From Fimimonas sp963619835 (lineage in GTDB: Bacteria > Bacillota > Clostridia > Christensenellales > CAG-314): a stretch of 7,037 bases of DNA. The notes beneath the pieces are model-generated. The model saw only the letters and a program-made list of their open reading frames with translations, ran no database searches and was not told the origin of the DNA. The stretch is from assembly GCA_963619835.1 (NCBI GenBank), contig CAVEYD010000053.1:1-7037 (forward strand). Reading direction: 5' to 3'. Positions 1 through 6,692 of this stretch are shown piece after piece. Position 1 is the stretch's first letter; each line of letters begins with the position of its first letter. The translations under genes were made by a program, and so were the position numbers.

Positions 1-275
1 TGTTTTTCTAAACTTTTTTCACAATTTTTTTAAGCTTTTTTGTAGATATTATTTTTTATAATTTGTGCAATATCGTAGCGTGATTTTACTATCGTATGTG
101 GCAAAGTAGTCAAAGGCAAAATGCTTAAAATCATTACTTTGATATTTAACCATTCAGTTTTTGCCAATACATATATTCCACAATTTATCTCAAACGTATT
201 TATAACAAATTTTTTATAATACAGAACAAATCATTTTTTAAGTAAACTTTGAAAATGTTTCTTGCGAAAGAAAAT
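1..275. other. AT-rich left flank without a supported gene
   Basis: This stretch lies downstream of the deacetylase gene and is very AT-rich, with many T-runs on the plus strand. Two tiny opposed open frames exist: 32 codons on plus at 121-219, and 34 codons on minus at 49-153. Neither is strong enough to call a gene. A TATAAT hexamer sits at 57-62 on plus, but no matching -35 box lies 16-18 bp before it. A small hairpin next to the deacetylase stop codon is listed separately. Nothing else is recognisable. Confidence 0.6.
258..273 (-). terminator. weak hairpin after the deacetylase gene
   Basis: Immediately after the deacetylase stop codon, the minus strand reads TTTCTT, TCGC, AAGAAA: a perfect 6-bp stem with a 4-base loop, followed by CATTTTC. 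The stem is mostly A-T pairs and the T tract is short and interrupted. It may be a weak terminator or only a 3'-end structure. No better terminator is visible between here and the left edge. Confidence 0.3.
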
Positions 276-986
276 TTATTTTATACCCAATAATGCTTGT
301 TTGTTTGTACAGTACGTAATATCTTTTCTGCCTGAAATCAAACGGCAAAATTCTTCGAATTTTTTCCAGGTAATCCACTCGGCGTCCATTTCATAGCTAT
401 GTCCCCAAATGTAGAAAAGGGCACCCTGCGGATAGTCATTTTCTAAAAAGTCTTTTGCAAGCGAAAACATTTTGTCAACTTCAATATAACACACCGTCGG
501 ATTAAAACGATACAAGTTATCACATGGCTCAAAAGAGTATGTGGACTTAATTGTACGAGCATACCTGACTCCCGTATTCTCACGGATAATTTTGGCAACG
601 CGATCATCATTATTGATACCGGCACCGGGATAAGCCATTCCGACAACGTCTTGCCCGAAAATTTCAGATAATTGCAATCGATCTCTTTCAACCTGATACA
701 CGATTGTTTCATCGTCAAGCTCCGGAAGCATGGGGTGTGTTAAAGTATGAACGGCTACTTCGTGCCCTTCGTAAATGCGAATTGCGTTAGATATGCTATT
801 TTTATTGTGAGTTACTACGTGTCCATTCGTGTTTGCTATTCCGGGCAAACCAAAGTAAGATGAATTTAAATTAAACGTAGCTTTAAGTCCGTAGCTATTA
901 AGAATATCAACCAGTCGACTGTCCTGGGTTATGCCGTCGTCAAAACTAAATGTAATAATTTTTTTACCTTTCACGCTTTCAAGCAT
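276..986 (-). CDS. polysaccharide deacetylase family protein (NodB-like CE4 fold), leaderless
   Basis: This 236-residue protein has the NodB-homology (carbohydrate esterase 4) fold, whose members are metal-dependent hydrolases removing N- or O-acetyl groups from glycans. Visible motifs are SFDDG at 14-18 (catalytic base and metal Asp), HTLTH at 80-84 (two metal His), AYPGAG at 118-123 in the place of the third motif, and YIWGHSYE at 192-199, which supplies the late His196. The combination of SFDDG with a WGHSYE block points to the small, single-domain subgroup related to the gellan-lyase-associated NodB domains, common in gut Firmicutes. The substrate of that subgroup is unclear. There is no signal peptide, lipobox or membrane segment, so a cytoplasmic role is likely, perhaps on an imported or precursor sugar. 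The start is backed by AGAGG nine bases upstream. The gene stands alone: a strong terminator separates it from gpmI. The usual RPPYG-like third motif is altered to YPGAG. Confidence 0.85.
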   Translation of the reverse strand: MLESVKGKKIITFSFDDGITQDSRLVDILNSYGLKATFNLNSSYFGLPGIANTNGHVVTHNKNSISNAIRIYEGHEVAVHTLTHPMLPELDDETIVYQVERDRLQLSEIFGQDVVGMAYPGAGINNDDRVAKIIRENTGVRYARTIKSTYSFEPCDNLYRFNPTVCYIEVDKMFSLAKDFLENDYPQGALFYIWGHSYEMDAEWITWKKFEEFCRLISGRKDITYCTNKQALLGIK

Positions 987-1032
987 AATTTCTAACCTCT
1001 ACAAGAAAAATTATTTTTGTACTTTCGTATGA

Positions 1033-1038
1033 TTTATA
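1033..1038 (-). promoter_or_regulatory. possible -10 box for the deacetylase gene
   Basis: Because a terminator lies just upstream, the deacetylase gene needs its own promoter within 987-1057. The best -10 candidate on the minus strand is TATAAA here, which would give a leader of about 40 nt. The hexamer 17 bp upstream is TTTCTA, a poor -35 that overlaps the terminator arm. The assignment is tentative. Confidence 0.25.
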
Positions 1039-1057
1039 TTATGTGTAATAAATTTTA

Positions 1058-1088
1058 GAAAATCCCAAACAAAATGTTTGGGATTTTT
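1058..1088. terminator. strong intrinsic terminator, probably bidirectional, ending the glycolytic operon
   Basis: Arms at 1059-1071 and 1075-1087 pair perfectly over 13 bp, including a CCC/GGG core, and enclose a 3-base loop. On the minus strand the stem is followed by TTTTC and then an AT-rich tail, which suits termination of transcripts leaving gpmI about 120 bp upstream. On the plus strand the stem ends in TTTTTC, so it should also work in that direction and could block antisense transcription into gpmI. The region between it and gpmI (1089-1204) holds no supported gene. Confidence 0.88.
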
Positions 1089-1204
1089 CATCATAAATCA
1101 TAAATTTTTAATTTTTTATAAACTTAAAATTGGCGAACAAAAAATTAAATGCAGACTTTACAAAACCTATTATAGAAGAATATAAAGCGATTATGCAAGA
1201 GAGA

Positions 1205-2749
1205 CTACTTTTCTATAAGAACCTTGCCGGTCATTTCTTTAGGAATATCCATACCCATTGAGTACAACATGGTAGGAGCAATGTCACAAAGTGCACCTTC
1301 ATGAAGCTTAACAACGCCACGAGCCTCTTCATCAACCATAACAAAAGGAACCTTGTTTGTTGTGTGCGCAGTGAAAGGTGATCCGTCTTCGGCAAGCATT
1401 TTTTCTGCATTTCCGTGATCGGCAGTTACAAATACTCTACCACCGTTTTGCAAAATGCACTCTACGACTTTTCTTACACAGTCGTCAACGGTTGCAACTG
1501 CTTTTTCGGCAGCGGGAATAACACCAGTGTGTCCAACCATATCACAGTTTGCATAGTTTAAAATCATTACGTCAAATTTACCTTTTTCAATTTCGGCAAT
1601 TGCACGAGAACAAACTTCTTCTGCAGACATTTCGGGCTGTAAGTCGTAAGTTGCAACCTTGGGTGAAGGAACAAGAATTCTTGTCTCACCTTCGTTGGGA
1701 GCCTCAACGCCACCATTAAAGAAAAATGTTACATGTGCATATTTTTCTGTTTCGGCAATACGTAATTGAGTTTTACCACTTTTTGCAAGATATTCGCCCA
1801 AAGTGTTGGTATAAGTTTCATTTCCAAAAGCTATGTCAATACCTGTAAACTTTTCGTCGTATTGAGACATGCAAACCCAATAAACTTTACGAGTCTTTCC
1901 CTTAAGATCGAAACCATCAAATCCGCTTTGGGTAAATGCACGAGTAATTTCTCTTGCACGGTCAGGACGGAAGTTGAAGAAAATAACCGCATCTCCGTTT
2001 TCAATGGTGGCAACAGGTGCGCCGTTTTCTGTTATAACAGTAGGCAAAACAAACTCGTCAGTTACACCGTCGGCATAACTTTTATGGAGTGCGTCTACTG
2101 CATTTTCGGCATAATTTACACCTTTACCAAGAGCAAGCATGTCGAATGCTTTTTCAACTCTGTCCCAACGATTATCTCTGTCCATTGCATAATAACGTCC
2201 GCAAACAGTAGCAACCTTACCAAAAGAAATTTCATCCATCTTTTTTTGAAGTTCTTCTACAAAACTTGCACCACTTGTAGGTGAAACATCGCGACCGTCC
2301 ATGTAACAATGCACATAGACATTATCCAAACCTTGTTGCTTTGCAAAATCTAACAATGCTTTACAATGCTCAATGTGAGAGTGAACGCCACCATTACTCA
2401 TAAGTCCCATTAAATGCAATTTGCCCTGATTTTTTTTGACATAATCTACAGCACGTAAAAATGCAGGATTTTCAAAGAAATCTCCGTCCTTTATGCTTTT
2501 TGTAATTCTTGTCAAATCCTGATAAATTACTCTGCCGGCGCCGATGTTGAGATGTCCTACTTCGCTGTTGCCCATTTGTCCTTCGGGCAATCCAACGGCT
2601 AAACCGCTCGCATCAAGCGTTGTTGTCGGGTAATTTGTCATAAGATAATGAACATAAGGACTGCAATTTACTCCAATTGCATTGCCTTTTTCGATTTTGG
2701 ACAATCCGTATCCGTCCATAATTACTAACGCTGTAATTTTTTTATTCAT
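1205..2749 (-). CDS. gpmI: 2,3-bisphosphoglycerate-independent phosphoglycerate mutase
   Basis: This cytoplasmic enzyme interconverts 3-phosphoglycerate and 2-phosphoglycerate through a phosphoserine intermediate and belongs to the alkaline-phosphatase-like metalloenzymes that use two Mn ions. From the start chosen here it is 514 residues, the normal family length. The catalytic set appears complete. Asp12 is in MDGYG, the nucleophile Ser62 is in GNSEVGH, and Asp444 and His445 are in TADHGNAEK. Asp403 and His407 are in NYANCDMVGH, and His462 is in TAHTT. Substrate-binding blocks are seen at His123, DGRD (151-154), GRYYAMDRDNRWDR (184-197), NFRPDRARE (259-267) and Lys336 in ETEKYAHVTFF. A longer open frame begins at 2788, but its 13 extra residues have no homology value. 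The start at 2749 has AGAGG five bases upstream. The gene follows tpiA after 42 bp and is the last gene of the operon. The use of GpmI rather than GpmA is usual for Clostridia and Bacilli. Confidence 0.97.
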   Translation of the reverse strand: MNKKITALVIMDGYGLSKIEKGNAIGVNCSPYVHYLMTNYPTTTLDASGLAVGLPEGQMGNSEVGHLNIGAGRVIYQDLTRITKSIKDGDFFENPAFLRAVDYVKKNQGKLHLMGLMSNGGVHSHIEHCKALLDFAKQQGLDNVYVHCYMDGRDVSPTSGASFVEELQKKMDEISFGKVATVCGRYYAMDRDNRWDRVEKAFDMLALGKGVNYAENAVDALHKSYADGVTDEFVLPTVITENGAPVATIENGDAVIFFNFRPDRAREITRAFTQSGFDGFDLKGKTRKVYWVCMSQYDEKFTGIDIAFGNETYTNTLGEYLAKSGKTQLRIAETEKYAHVTFFFNGGVEAPNEGETRILVPSPKVATYDLQPEMSAEEVCSRAIAEIEKGKFDVMILNYANCDMVGHTGVIPAAEKAVATVDDCVRKVVECILQNGGRVFVTADHGNAEKMLAEDGSPFTAHTTNKVPFVMVDEEARGVVKLHEGALCDIAPTMLYSMGMDIPKEMTGKVLIEK

Positions 2750-2754
2750 ATAAA

Positions 2755-2759
2755 CCTCT
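2755..2759 (-). promoter_or_regulatory. ribosome-binding site deciding the gpmI start
   Basis: On the minus strand AGAGG lies five bases before the ATG at 2749. The earlier in-frame ATG at 2788 falls just past the tpiA stop and would add 13 residues ahead of the conserved N-terminal ALVIMDGYG strand. This site therefore fixes the shorter start. Confidence 0.8.
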
Positions 2760-2791
2760 TTTAAAATACATTTTGTTGTAAATAACAAATA

Positions 2792-3541
2792 TTAGAAAGC
2801 TTTTACAACAGCGGCAAACTTTTCTGCGACAAGACTTGCCCCGCCAATCAATCCGCCATCGATTTGTGGCATAGCAAGAAGTCCTTTAGCATTTTTCTCA
2901 TTCATGCTACCGCCATACTGTATGTATAGCTTATTTGCAACTTCCTTGCCGTATTTAGCCTCAAATACACTACGAACATATCCGATAGCATCATTTGCTT
3001 GTTCATCAGTTGCCGTAACGCCTGTACCGATTGCCCAAACAGGTTCGTAAGCCACGATAATATTGCTTAGTTCATCGGCAGAAATGTCAGCGAAACCTTG
3101 CTCAACTTGACGTTTGAGAACATTTTCCATGTTACCTGAGTTGCGCTCTTCAAGAGTTTCTCCAATGCAAACAATCGGTTTTAATCCGGCAGATAAAGCA
3201 GCTTTTGTGCGAGCTAAAACTGTTTGATCGGTTTCTCCAAAATAAGTACGACGTTCACTGTGTCCTATTACCACATATTCAACACCGATTTCAGCAAGCA
3301 TTGAAGGAGCTATTTCACCTGTAAATGCACCGCTTTCCTTCCAGTGACAATTTTCAGCACCGACATGAATGTTTGTGCCTTTTGTAAGAGAAACGGCTGT
3401 TTCTAAATCCGTGTAAGGAACACAAATGATGACTGTGTTTTTAGCATCTTTAACCAATGGAACAAGTGCAGTAATAAGCTCTTTAGCTTCTGCACGAGTC
3501 TTGTTCATTTTCCAGTTTCCTGCAATAATTTTATTTTTCAT
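2792..3541 (-). CDS. tpiA: triosephosphate isomerase
   Basis: This cytoplasmic TIM-barrel enzyme interconverts dihydroxyacetone phosphate and glyceraldehyde 3-phosphate, so both halves of fructose 1,6-bisphosphate can enter lower glycolysis. At 249 residues it matches the family length. The active site is intact: Asn9 and Lys11 in GNWKMN, electrophile His94 in VIGHSERR, and catalytic base Glu166 in AYEPVWAIGTG, which also starts the flexible loop that closes over the substrate. The phosphate-binding YGGS (209-212) and GGLIGGASL (229-237) are present. The open frame extends back to an ATG at 3583, but that codon lies inside an intergenic hairpin and the added residues have no family match. The start at 3541 has GAGG five bases upstream. 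It lies 57 bp after pgk and 42 bp before gpmI, so it belongs to the same transcript. Translation may be sensitive to the hairpin just upstream of its ribosome-binding site. Confidence 0.97.
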   Translation of the reverse strand: MKNKIIAGNWKMNKTRAEAKELITALVPLVKDAKNTVIICVPYTDLETAVSLTKGTNIHVGAENCHWKESGAFTGEIAPSMLAEIGVEYVVIGHSERRTYFGETDQTVLARTKAALSAGLKPIVCIGETLEERNSGNMENVLKRQVEQGFADISADELSNIIVAYEPVWAIGTGVTATDEQANDAIGYVRSVFEAKYGKEVANKLYIQYGGSMNEKNAKGLLAMPQIDGGLIGGASLVAEKFAAVVKAF

Positions 3542-3546
3542 AAATA

Positions 3547-3550
3547 CCTC
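3547..3550 (-). promoter_or_regulatory. ribosome-binding site deciding the tpiA start
   Basis: GAGG on the minus strand, five bases before the ATG at 3541. It follows directly on a run of five T residues that ends the intergenic hairpin. It fixes the 249-residue start over the ATG at 3583. Confidence 0.8.
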
Positions 3551-3556
3551 AAAAAG

Positions 3557-3586
3557 TCGGTGATTTGCGCATGCACAAATCACCGA
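3557..3586 (-). promoter_or_regulatory. intergenic hairpin between pgk and tpiA, terminator- or attenuator-like
   Basis: The arms 3557-3567 and 3576-3586 (TCGGTGATTTG and its complement) pair perfectly over 11 bp. The eight intervening bases can add two more G-C pairs beyond one mismatch. In the direction of transcription the stem is followed by one C, five T residues, and then the tpiA ribosome-binding site. This has the form of an intrinsic terminator with a short U-run, so partial termination is possible. It could equally act as an RNA processing or 3'-stability element that sets pgk mRNA above tpiA-gpmI mRNA. Confidence 0.7.
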
Positions 3587-3598
3587 AAATAGATTTTA

Positions 3599-4915
3599 TT
3601 AGTCTTTGTCGTTTAAGCATGCAATTCCCGGGAGAACTTTGCCTTCAAATAACTCGAGGCTTGCTCCGCCACCGGTAGATACGTGCGTCATCTTGTCGGC
3701 ATAACCTAATTGAGCGACAGCTGCGGCACTGTCTCCGCCACCAATAATTGTTGTAGCAGAACTGTTTGCCATTGCTTTAGCTACAGCATTTGTTCCCGCA
3801 GCAAGTGTGGGATTTTCAAAAACGCCCATGGGACCGTTCCAAATAACTGTTTTTGCAGTTTTGATTGCGTTTGAGAACAATTCGATTGTTTTAGGACCGA
3901 TATCGGCACCTTCACGATCTGCAGGAATTTTGTCTGCATCAACAACAATTGTTTCAACAGGTGCATCGATAGGATCGGGGAAATCTTTGATTGTTACACA
4001 GTCAACCGGCAATAAAAGTTGTTTTCCTTCAGCTTTTGCCTTAGCAATCATATCTGCACAATAACTGATCTTTTCCGGATCGAGAAGAGACTTTCCGACT
4101 TCGTAGCCTTTTGCCTTAAGGAATGTGTAGGACATTCCGCCACCTATGATTAAGGTGTCGCATTTTTCCATCAAGTTGTTGATAACGTTAAGCTTGTCGG
4201 CAACCTTAGCACCGCCAAGAATTGCAACAAACGGATGAACAGGATGCTCCAAAGCTTCTGCCATTACGGAAAGTTCCTTTTCAATAAGGAATCCGCAAAC
4301 AGCAGTCTTTACAAATCCGTATTCAACAATAGCTGCAGTACTTGCATGTGAACGGTGAGCCGTTCCAAATGCATCGTTTACATAAATGTCGGCAAAAGCA
4401 GCAAGCTTTTTGCAGAATTCTTCGTCACGGCCTTCTTCACCGGCATCAAAACGAGTGTTTTCCAGGAGAACAACTTCTCCGTCTTTCAAAGCAGCAACCT
4501 TGGCTTGTGCATCTGCACCGACTATATCGGTTGCAAACGTAACTTTTCCGTCAAGAAGTTGATTTAGTCTGTCTGCAACAGGCTTAAGGCTGAATTTTTT
4601 AGCATCGCCTTTAATTGCCTTAGCAATCATCTCTGCCTTAGCGGAATCGCGTTCGCTTTCCGGCATAGCTTCCAAAGCTGCTTTTTCTTTCTTGTTTAAT
4701 TTAAAATTAGGCGTGTAAATGTTGTGTGGCTTTCCAAGGTGTGAACACAAAATAACCTTTGCGCCATGCTCCATAAGATACTTAATTGTAGGCAATGCAC
4801 CATTGATACGGTTTTCATCGGTAATTACACCGTCTTTCATGGGAACGTTGAAGTCTACACGTACTAAACATCTTTTACCTTTTACATCTACGTCTCTAAT
4901 ACTTTTTTTGTTCAT
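3599..4915 (-). CDS. pgk: phosphoglycerate kinase with an N-domain insertion
   Basis: This cytoplasmic two-domain enzyme transfers the acyl phosphate of 1,3-bisphosphoglycerate to ADP, giving 3-phosphoglycerate and the first ATP of lower glycolysis. N-domain substrate motifs are RVDFNVP (19-25), SHLGKP (58-63), ENTRFDAGEE (152-161) and NDAFGTAHRSHAS (180-192). C-domain nucleotide motifs are GGAKVADK (234-241), GGGMSYTFL (258-266), WNGPMGVFE (359-367), GGGDSAAAV (392-400) and STGGGASLE (413-421). At 438 residues it is about 40 longer than the usual bacterial enzyme of roughly 395. The excess is nearly all between HLGKP (to 63) and FSLKPVA (from 108). There about 45 residues, lysine-, glutamate- and alanine-rich and probably helical, replace the usual 10 or so. 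All catalytic motifs remain, so it should be active. The start is supported by AAGGAG eight bases upstream. pgk opens the glycolytic run and follows the phosphate transporter by 73 bp. Confidence 0.97.
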   Translation of the reverse strand: MNKKSIRDVDVKGKRCLVRVDFNVPMKDGVITDENRINGALPTIKYLMEHGAKVILCSHLGKPHNIYTPNFKLNKKEKAALEAMPESERDSAKAEMIAKAIKGDAKKFSLKPVADRLNQLLDGKVTFATDIVGADAQAKVAALKDGEVVLLENTRFDAGEEGRDEEFCKKLAAFADIYVNDAFGTAHRSHASTAAIVEYGFVKTAVCGFLIEKELSVMAEALEHPVHPFVAILGGAKVADKLNVINNLMEKCDTLIIGGGMSYTFLKAKGYEVGKSLLDPEKISYCADMIAKAKAEGKQLLLPVDCVTIKDFPDPIDAPVETIVVDADKIPADREGADIGPKTIELFSNAIKTAKTVIWNGPMGVFENPTLAAGTNAVAKAMANSSATTIIGGGDSAAAVAQLGYADKMTHVSTGGGASLELFEGKVLPGIACLNDKD

Positions 4916-4923
4916 AATGAACG

Positions 4924-4929
4924 CTCCTT
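4924..4929 (-). promoter_or_regulatory. strong ribosome-binding site of pgk
   Basis: AAGGAG on the minus strand with an 8-base spacer to the pgk ATG. This is the best Shine-Dalgarno match in the window, in line with the high PGK levels normally needed. It is exposed just downstream of the hairpin at 4938-4964. Confidence 0.8.
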
Positions 4930-4937
4930 ATTTTTAC

Positions 4938-4964
4938 TTGAAGACAGCTTTTTGCTCTCTTCAA
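4938..4964 (-). promoter_or_regulatory. hairpin in the pgk leader without a T tract
   Basis: The two 11-base arms, 4938-4948 and 4954-4964, pair with a single G-G mismatch around a loop of five A residues on the transcribed strand. The stem is followed by GTAAAAATAAGGAG, so there is no U-run and it is not an intrinsic terminator. It more likely marks an RNA processing site, or a 5' structure that protects the pgk-tpiA-gpmI message from decay. A poor -10-like TAAAAT at 4966-4971 sits next to it, but I do not regard that as a supported promoter. Confidence 0.6.
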
Positions 4965-4988
4965 AATTTTACGATTTTTTAAATACAA

Positions 4989-6692
4989 CTAAACATTGTC
5001 CGGATGCTTTGTGATGCTTTCGGCAATAAAAGTTATGTGGTCGGCCATACGTTCAATGTTGCCGACAAGATTTATAAACACTCCGTTACTTTGAGGGTTA
5101 CACTCGCCTTTGTTAAGTCTTTCGATATGACTGTTTACAAGTTGCTTTCGAAGTTGGTCTGTTTCGTCTTCCATTTTTTCAACTTGTGCCAACTTTTCGA
5201 CATCTTTGTGAATGAAACAATCCATGGCAATGGAATACATTTCACGAACTTTTGAATACATTTGCTTTATTTCGTCATAAACGGCATGCGAGAATGTTAC
5301 TTCGCCTTCGGCAACTTTACGTGTGTACTTACAAACATTTGTTGACAAATCGCCTATACGCAACAAGTCACCCAAAATGTAGTACATACTACTGATGGTA
5401 CCTTCGCTGTGCGTTGACGTTGACGTGTTAGCAGAAATACTTACCAAATATTGCACAAGCTTTTTGTTTATTTCCGCCACTTCAGATAAATTTTCTACGA
5501 CTTTTTTCTCTGCTTCGGCATCGGAATCCAAAAAAGCGTCAACTGCAATATCGCAAGTTTCCATTACCATGTCACCTATGTGACAAGCTTCCTTTTTAGC
5601 TTGAAACAAAGCTATTGAAGGAGTAGGCAAAAATCTATCGTCAATATACAGTACTGATTTGGCTTTGTCTTGTGGTTTGTCCGGTAAAACGAACTTTGTA
5701 AGTTTTACAAATAAATTTGTGAAAGGAAGGAACAAAATTGTACATGTTGTGTTGAATACAGTGTGAAACACGGCAATTTGTAAACTTGGCTTTCCCGGGA
5801 ACCAAACGTCCAACGTATCTTGAGTGAAACTGCGCCAAATAACAAGCATAATAAAATATAATACCGAGCCAAACATATTGAACAACAAGTGAATAAGTCC
5901 GGCACGCTTTGCATTTGTGTTAGCCCCGATACTTGCAATGATTGTAGTAAAACATGTGCCTATGTTGGAGCCCAAAATAATGAACAAAACAGAATTTGTT
6001 ATACCGAGCTGGCCATTTACATCGACACAGAACACACTTGCCATTGAAATAAGTATTGTAGTCAGTGCCGTGCTGGACTGAAGTACAAACGTAAGTACAA
6101 TACCAATTGCAAGCATTAAAAATTCGTTGGAAATTCCGCTGATAAAATTACGTACTTGCTCACTTTCTTGAATTGGTTTTACCGCCGATTGCATAAACTG
6201 CAAAGAAACAAAAATAAGTCCTAAGCCTGCAAGCATGTAACCTATATCGCGCCACTTTTCGCTTTTAGACAAACTGCAAACAAGCATGCCGACAAGGCAA
6301 AGCAATGTAGCATAAGTCATAAAATTGAAACTTGTACCAAAAGCTGCCACCAATGCGGTGAACGTTGTACCGATGTTGGCACCCATGATAATTGTAGTAG
6401 CTTCGGCAAGCGCCATAACACCAGAGTTTACGAAGCCGACTACCATAACTGTGGTAATTGCGGAACTATGTAGAACAGCCGATGTAAGTGCACCTAAGCC
6501 AACTCCGAGAAACTTGTTGTTATCTAAACGCTGAAACAGTTTTCTCAATCCAACGTTTGTTAATTGATTCATCGTGTCGGACATGATTTTTACAGCGACA
6601 AGAAATGCACCTAATCCGCCAAGCATTTCAATAAGTGCAGTTATCATGTCTCCGCTTGTTACAGAACACAACGAATAAAGACAATTTTTCAT
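4989..6692 (-). CDS. Na+/phosphate cotransporter family protein with C-terminal PhoU-like domain
   Basis: This 567-residue inner-membrane protein belongs to the NptA/YjbB-type Na/Pi cotransporter family, which imports, or in some members exports, inorganic phosphate with sodium. The N-terminal half contains the family's inverted repeat. Repeat one has GALTSAVLHSSAITT (67-81) and IMGANIGTTFTA (102-113). Repeat two has LTFVLQSSTALTT (200-212) and ILGSNIGTCFTT (239-250). Hydrophobic segments lie near 17-37, 62-90, 125-140, 149-168, 190-222, 232-256, 265-286 and 305-330. Residues from about 360 to 560 are soluble and alpha-helical with charged heptad-like stretches, as in PhoU domains. The first QSS signature is changed to HSS (75-77), while the second is intact. 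The start at 6692 has AAAGGA four bases upstream. A second in-frame ATG at 6647 would still keep the first membrane segment but has a GGAG only two bases away. The gene heads the pgk-tpiA-gpmI run and follows a strong promoter. Confidence 0.93.
   Translation of the reverse strand: MKNCLYSLCSVTSGDMITALIEMLGGLGAFLVAVKIMSDTMNQLTNVGLRKLFQRLDNNKFLGVGLGALTSAVLHSSAITTVMVVGFVNSGVMALAEATTIIMGANIGTTFTALVAAFGTSFNFMTYATLLCLVGMLVCSLSKSEKWRDIGYMLAGLGLIFVSLQFMQSAVKPIQESEQVRNFISGISNEFLMLAIGIVLTFVLQSSTALTTILISMASVFCVDVNGQLGITNSVLFIILGSNIGTCFTTIIASIGANTNAKRAGLIHLLFNMFGSVLYFIMLVIWRSFTQDTLDVWFPGKPSLQIAVFHTVFNTTCTILFLPFTNLFVKLTKFVLPDKPQDKAKSVLYIDDRFLPTPSIALFQAKKEACHIGDMVMETCDIAVDAFLDSDAEAEKKVVENLSEVAEINKKLVQYLVSISANTSTSTHSEGTISSMYYILGDLLRIGDLSTNVCKYTRKVAEGEVTFSHAVYDEIKQMYSKVREMYSIAMDCFIHKDVEKLAQVEKMEDETDQLRKQLVNSHIERLNKGECNPQSNGVFINLVGNIERMADHITFIAESITKHPDNV

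Noticed and set aside
49..153. Minus-strand frame of 34 codons (starts MVKYQSND) in the left flank
   Set aside because: There is no Shine-Dalgarno sequence, the length is within chance, and it overlaps another tiny frame on the opposite strand.
1112..1261. Open plus-strand frame with a plausible-looking peptide running into the 3' end of gpmI
   Set aside because: It has no ATG before 1193, no ribosome-binding site at the TTG at 1130, and its second half is the antisense of the conserved gpmI C-terminus. It may be chance or a decayed gene end.
1766..2284. Plus-strand frame of 172 codons within gpmI
   Set aside because: It lies wholly antisense to conserved gpmI coding sequence, has no ribosome-binding site worth noting, and its residue content is that of a shadow frame.
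2750..2788. N-terminal extension of gpmI from an ATG at 2788
   Set aside because: AGAGG at proper spacing supports 2749, and the family begins at this point.
3542..3583. N-terminal extension of tpiA from an ATG at 3583
   Set aside because: The ATG lies within the intergenic hairpin and the extra 14 residues precede the universally conserved TIM start. GAGG supports the ATG at 3541.
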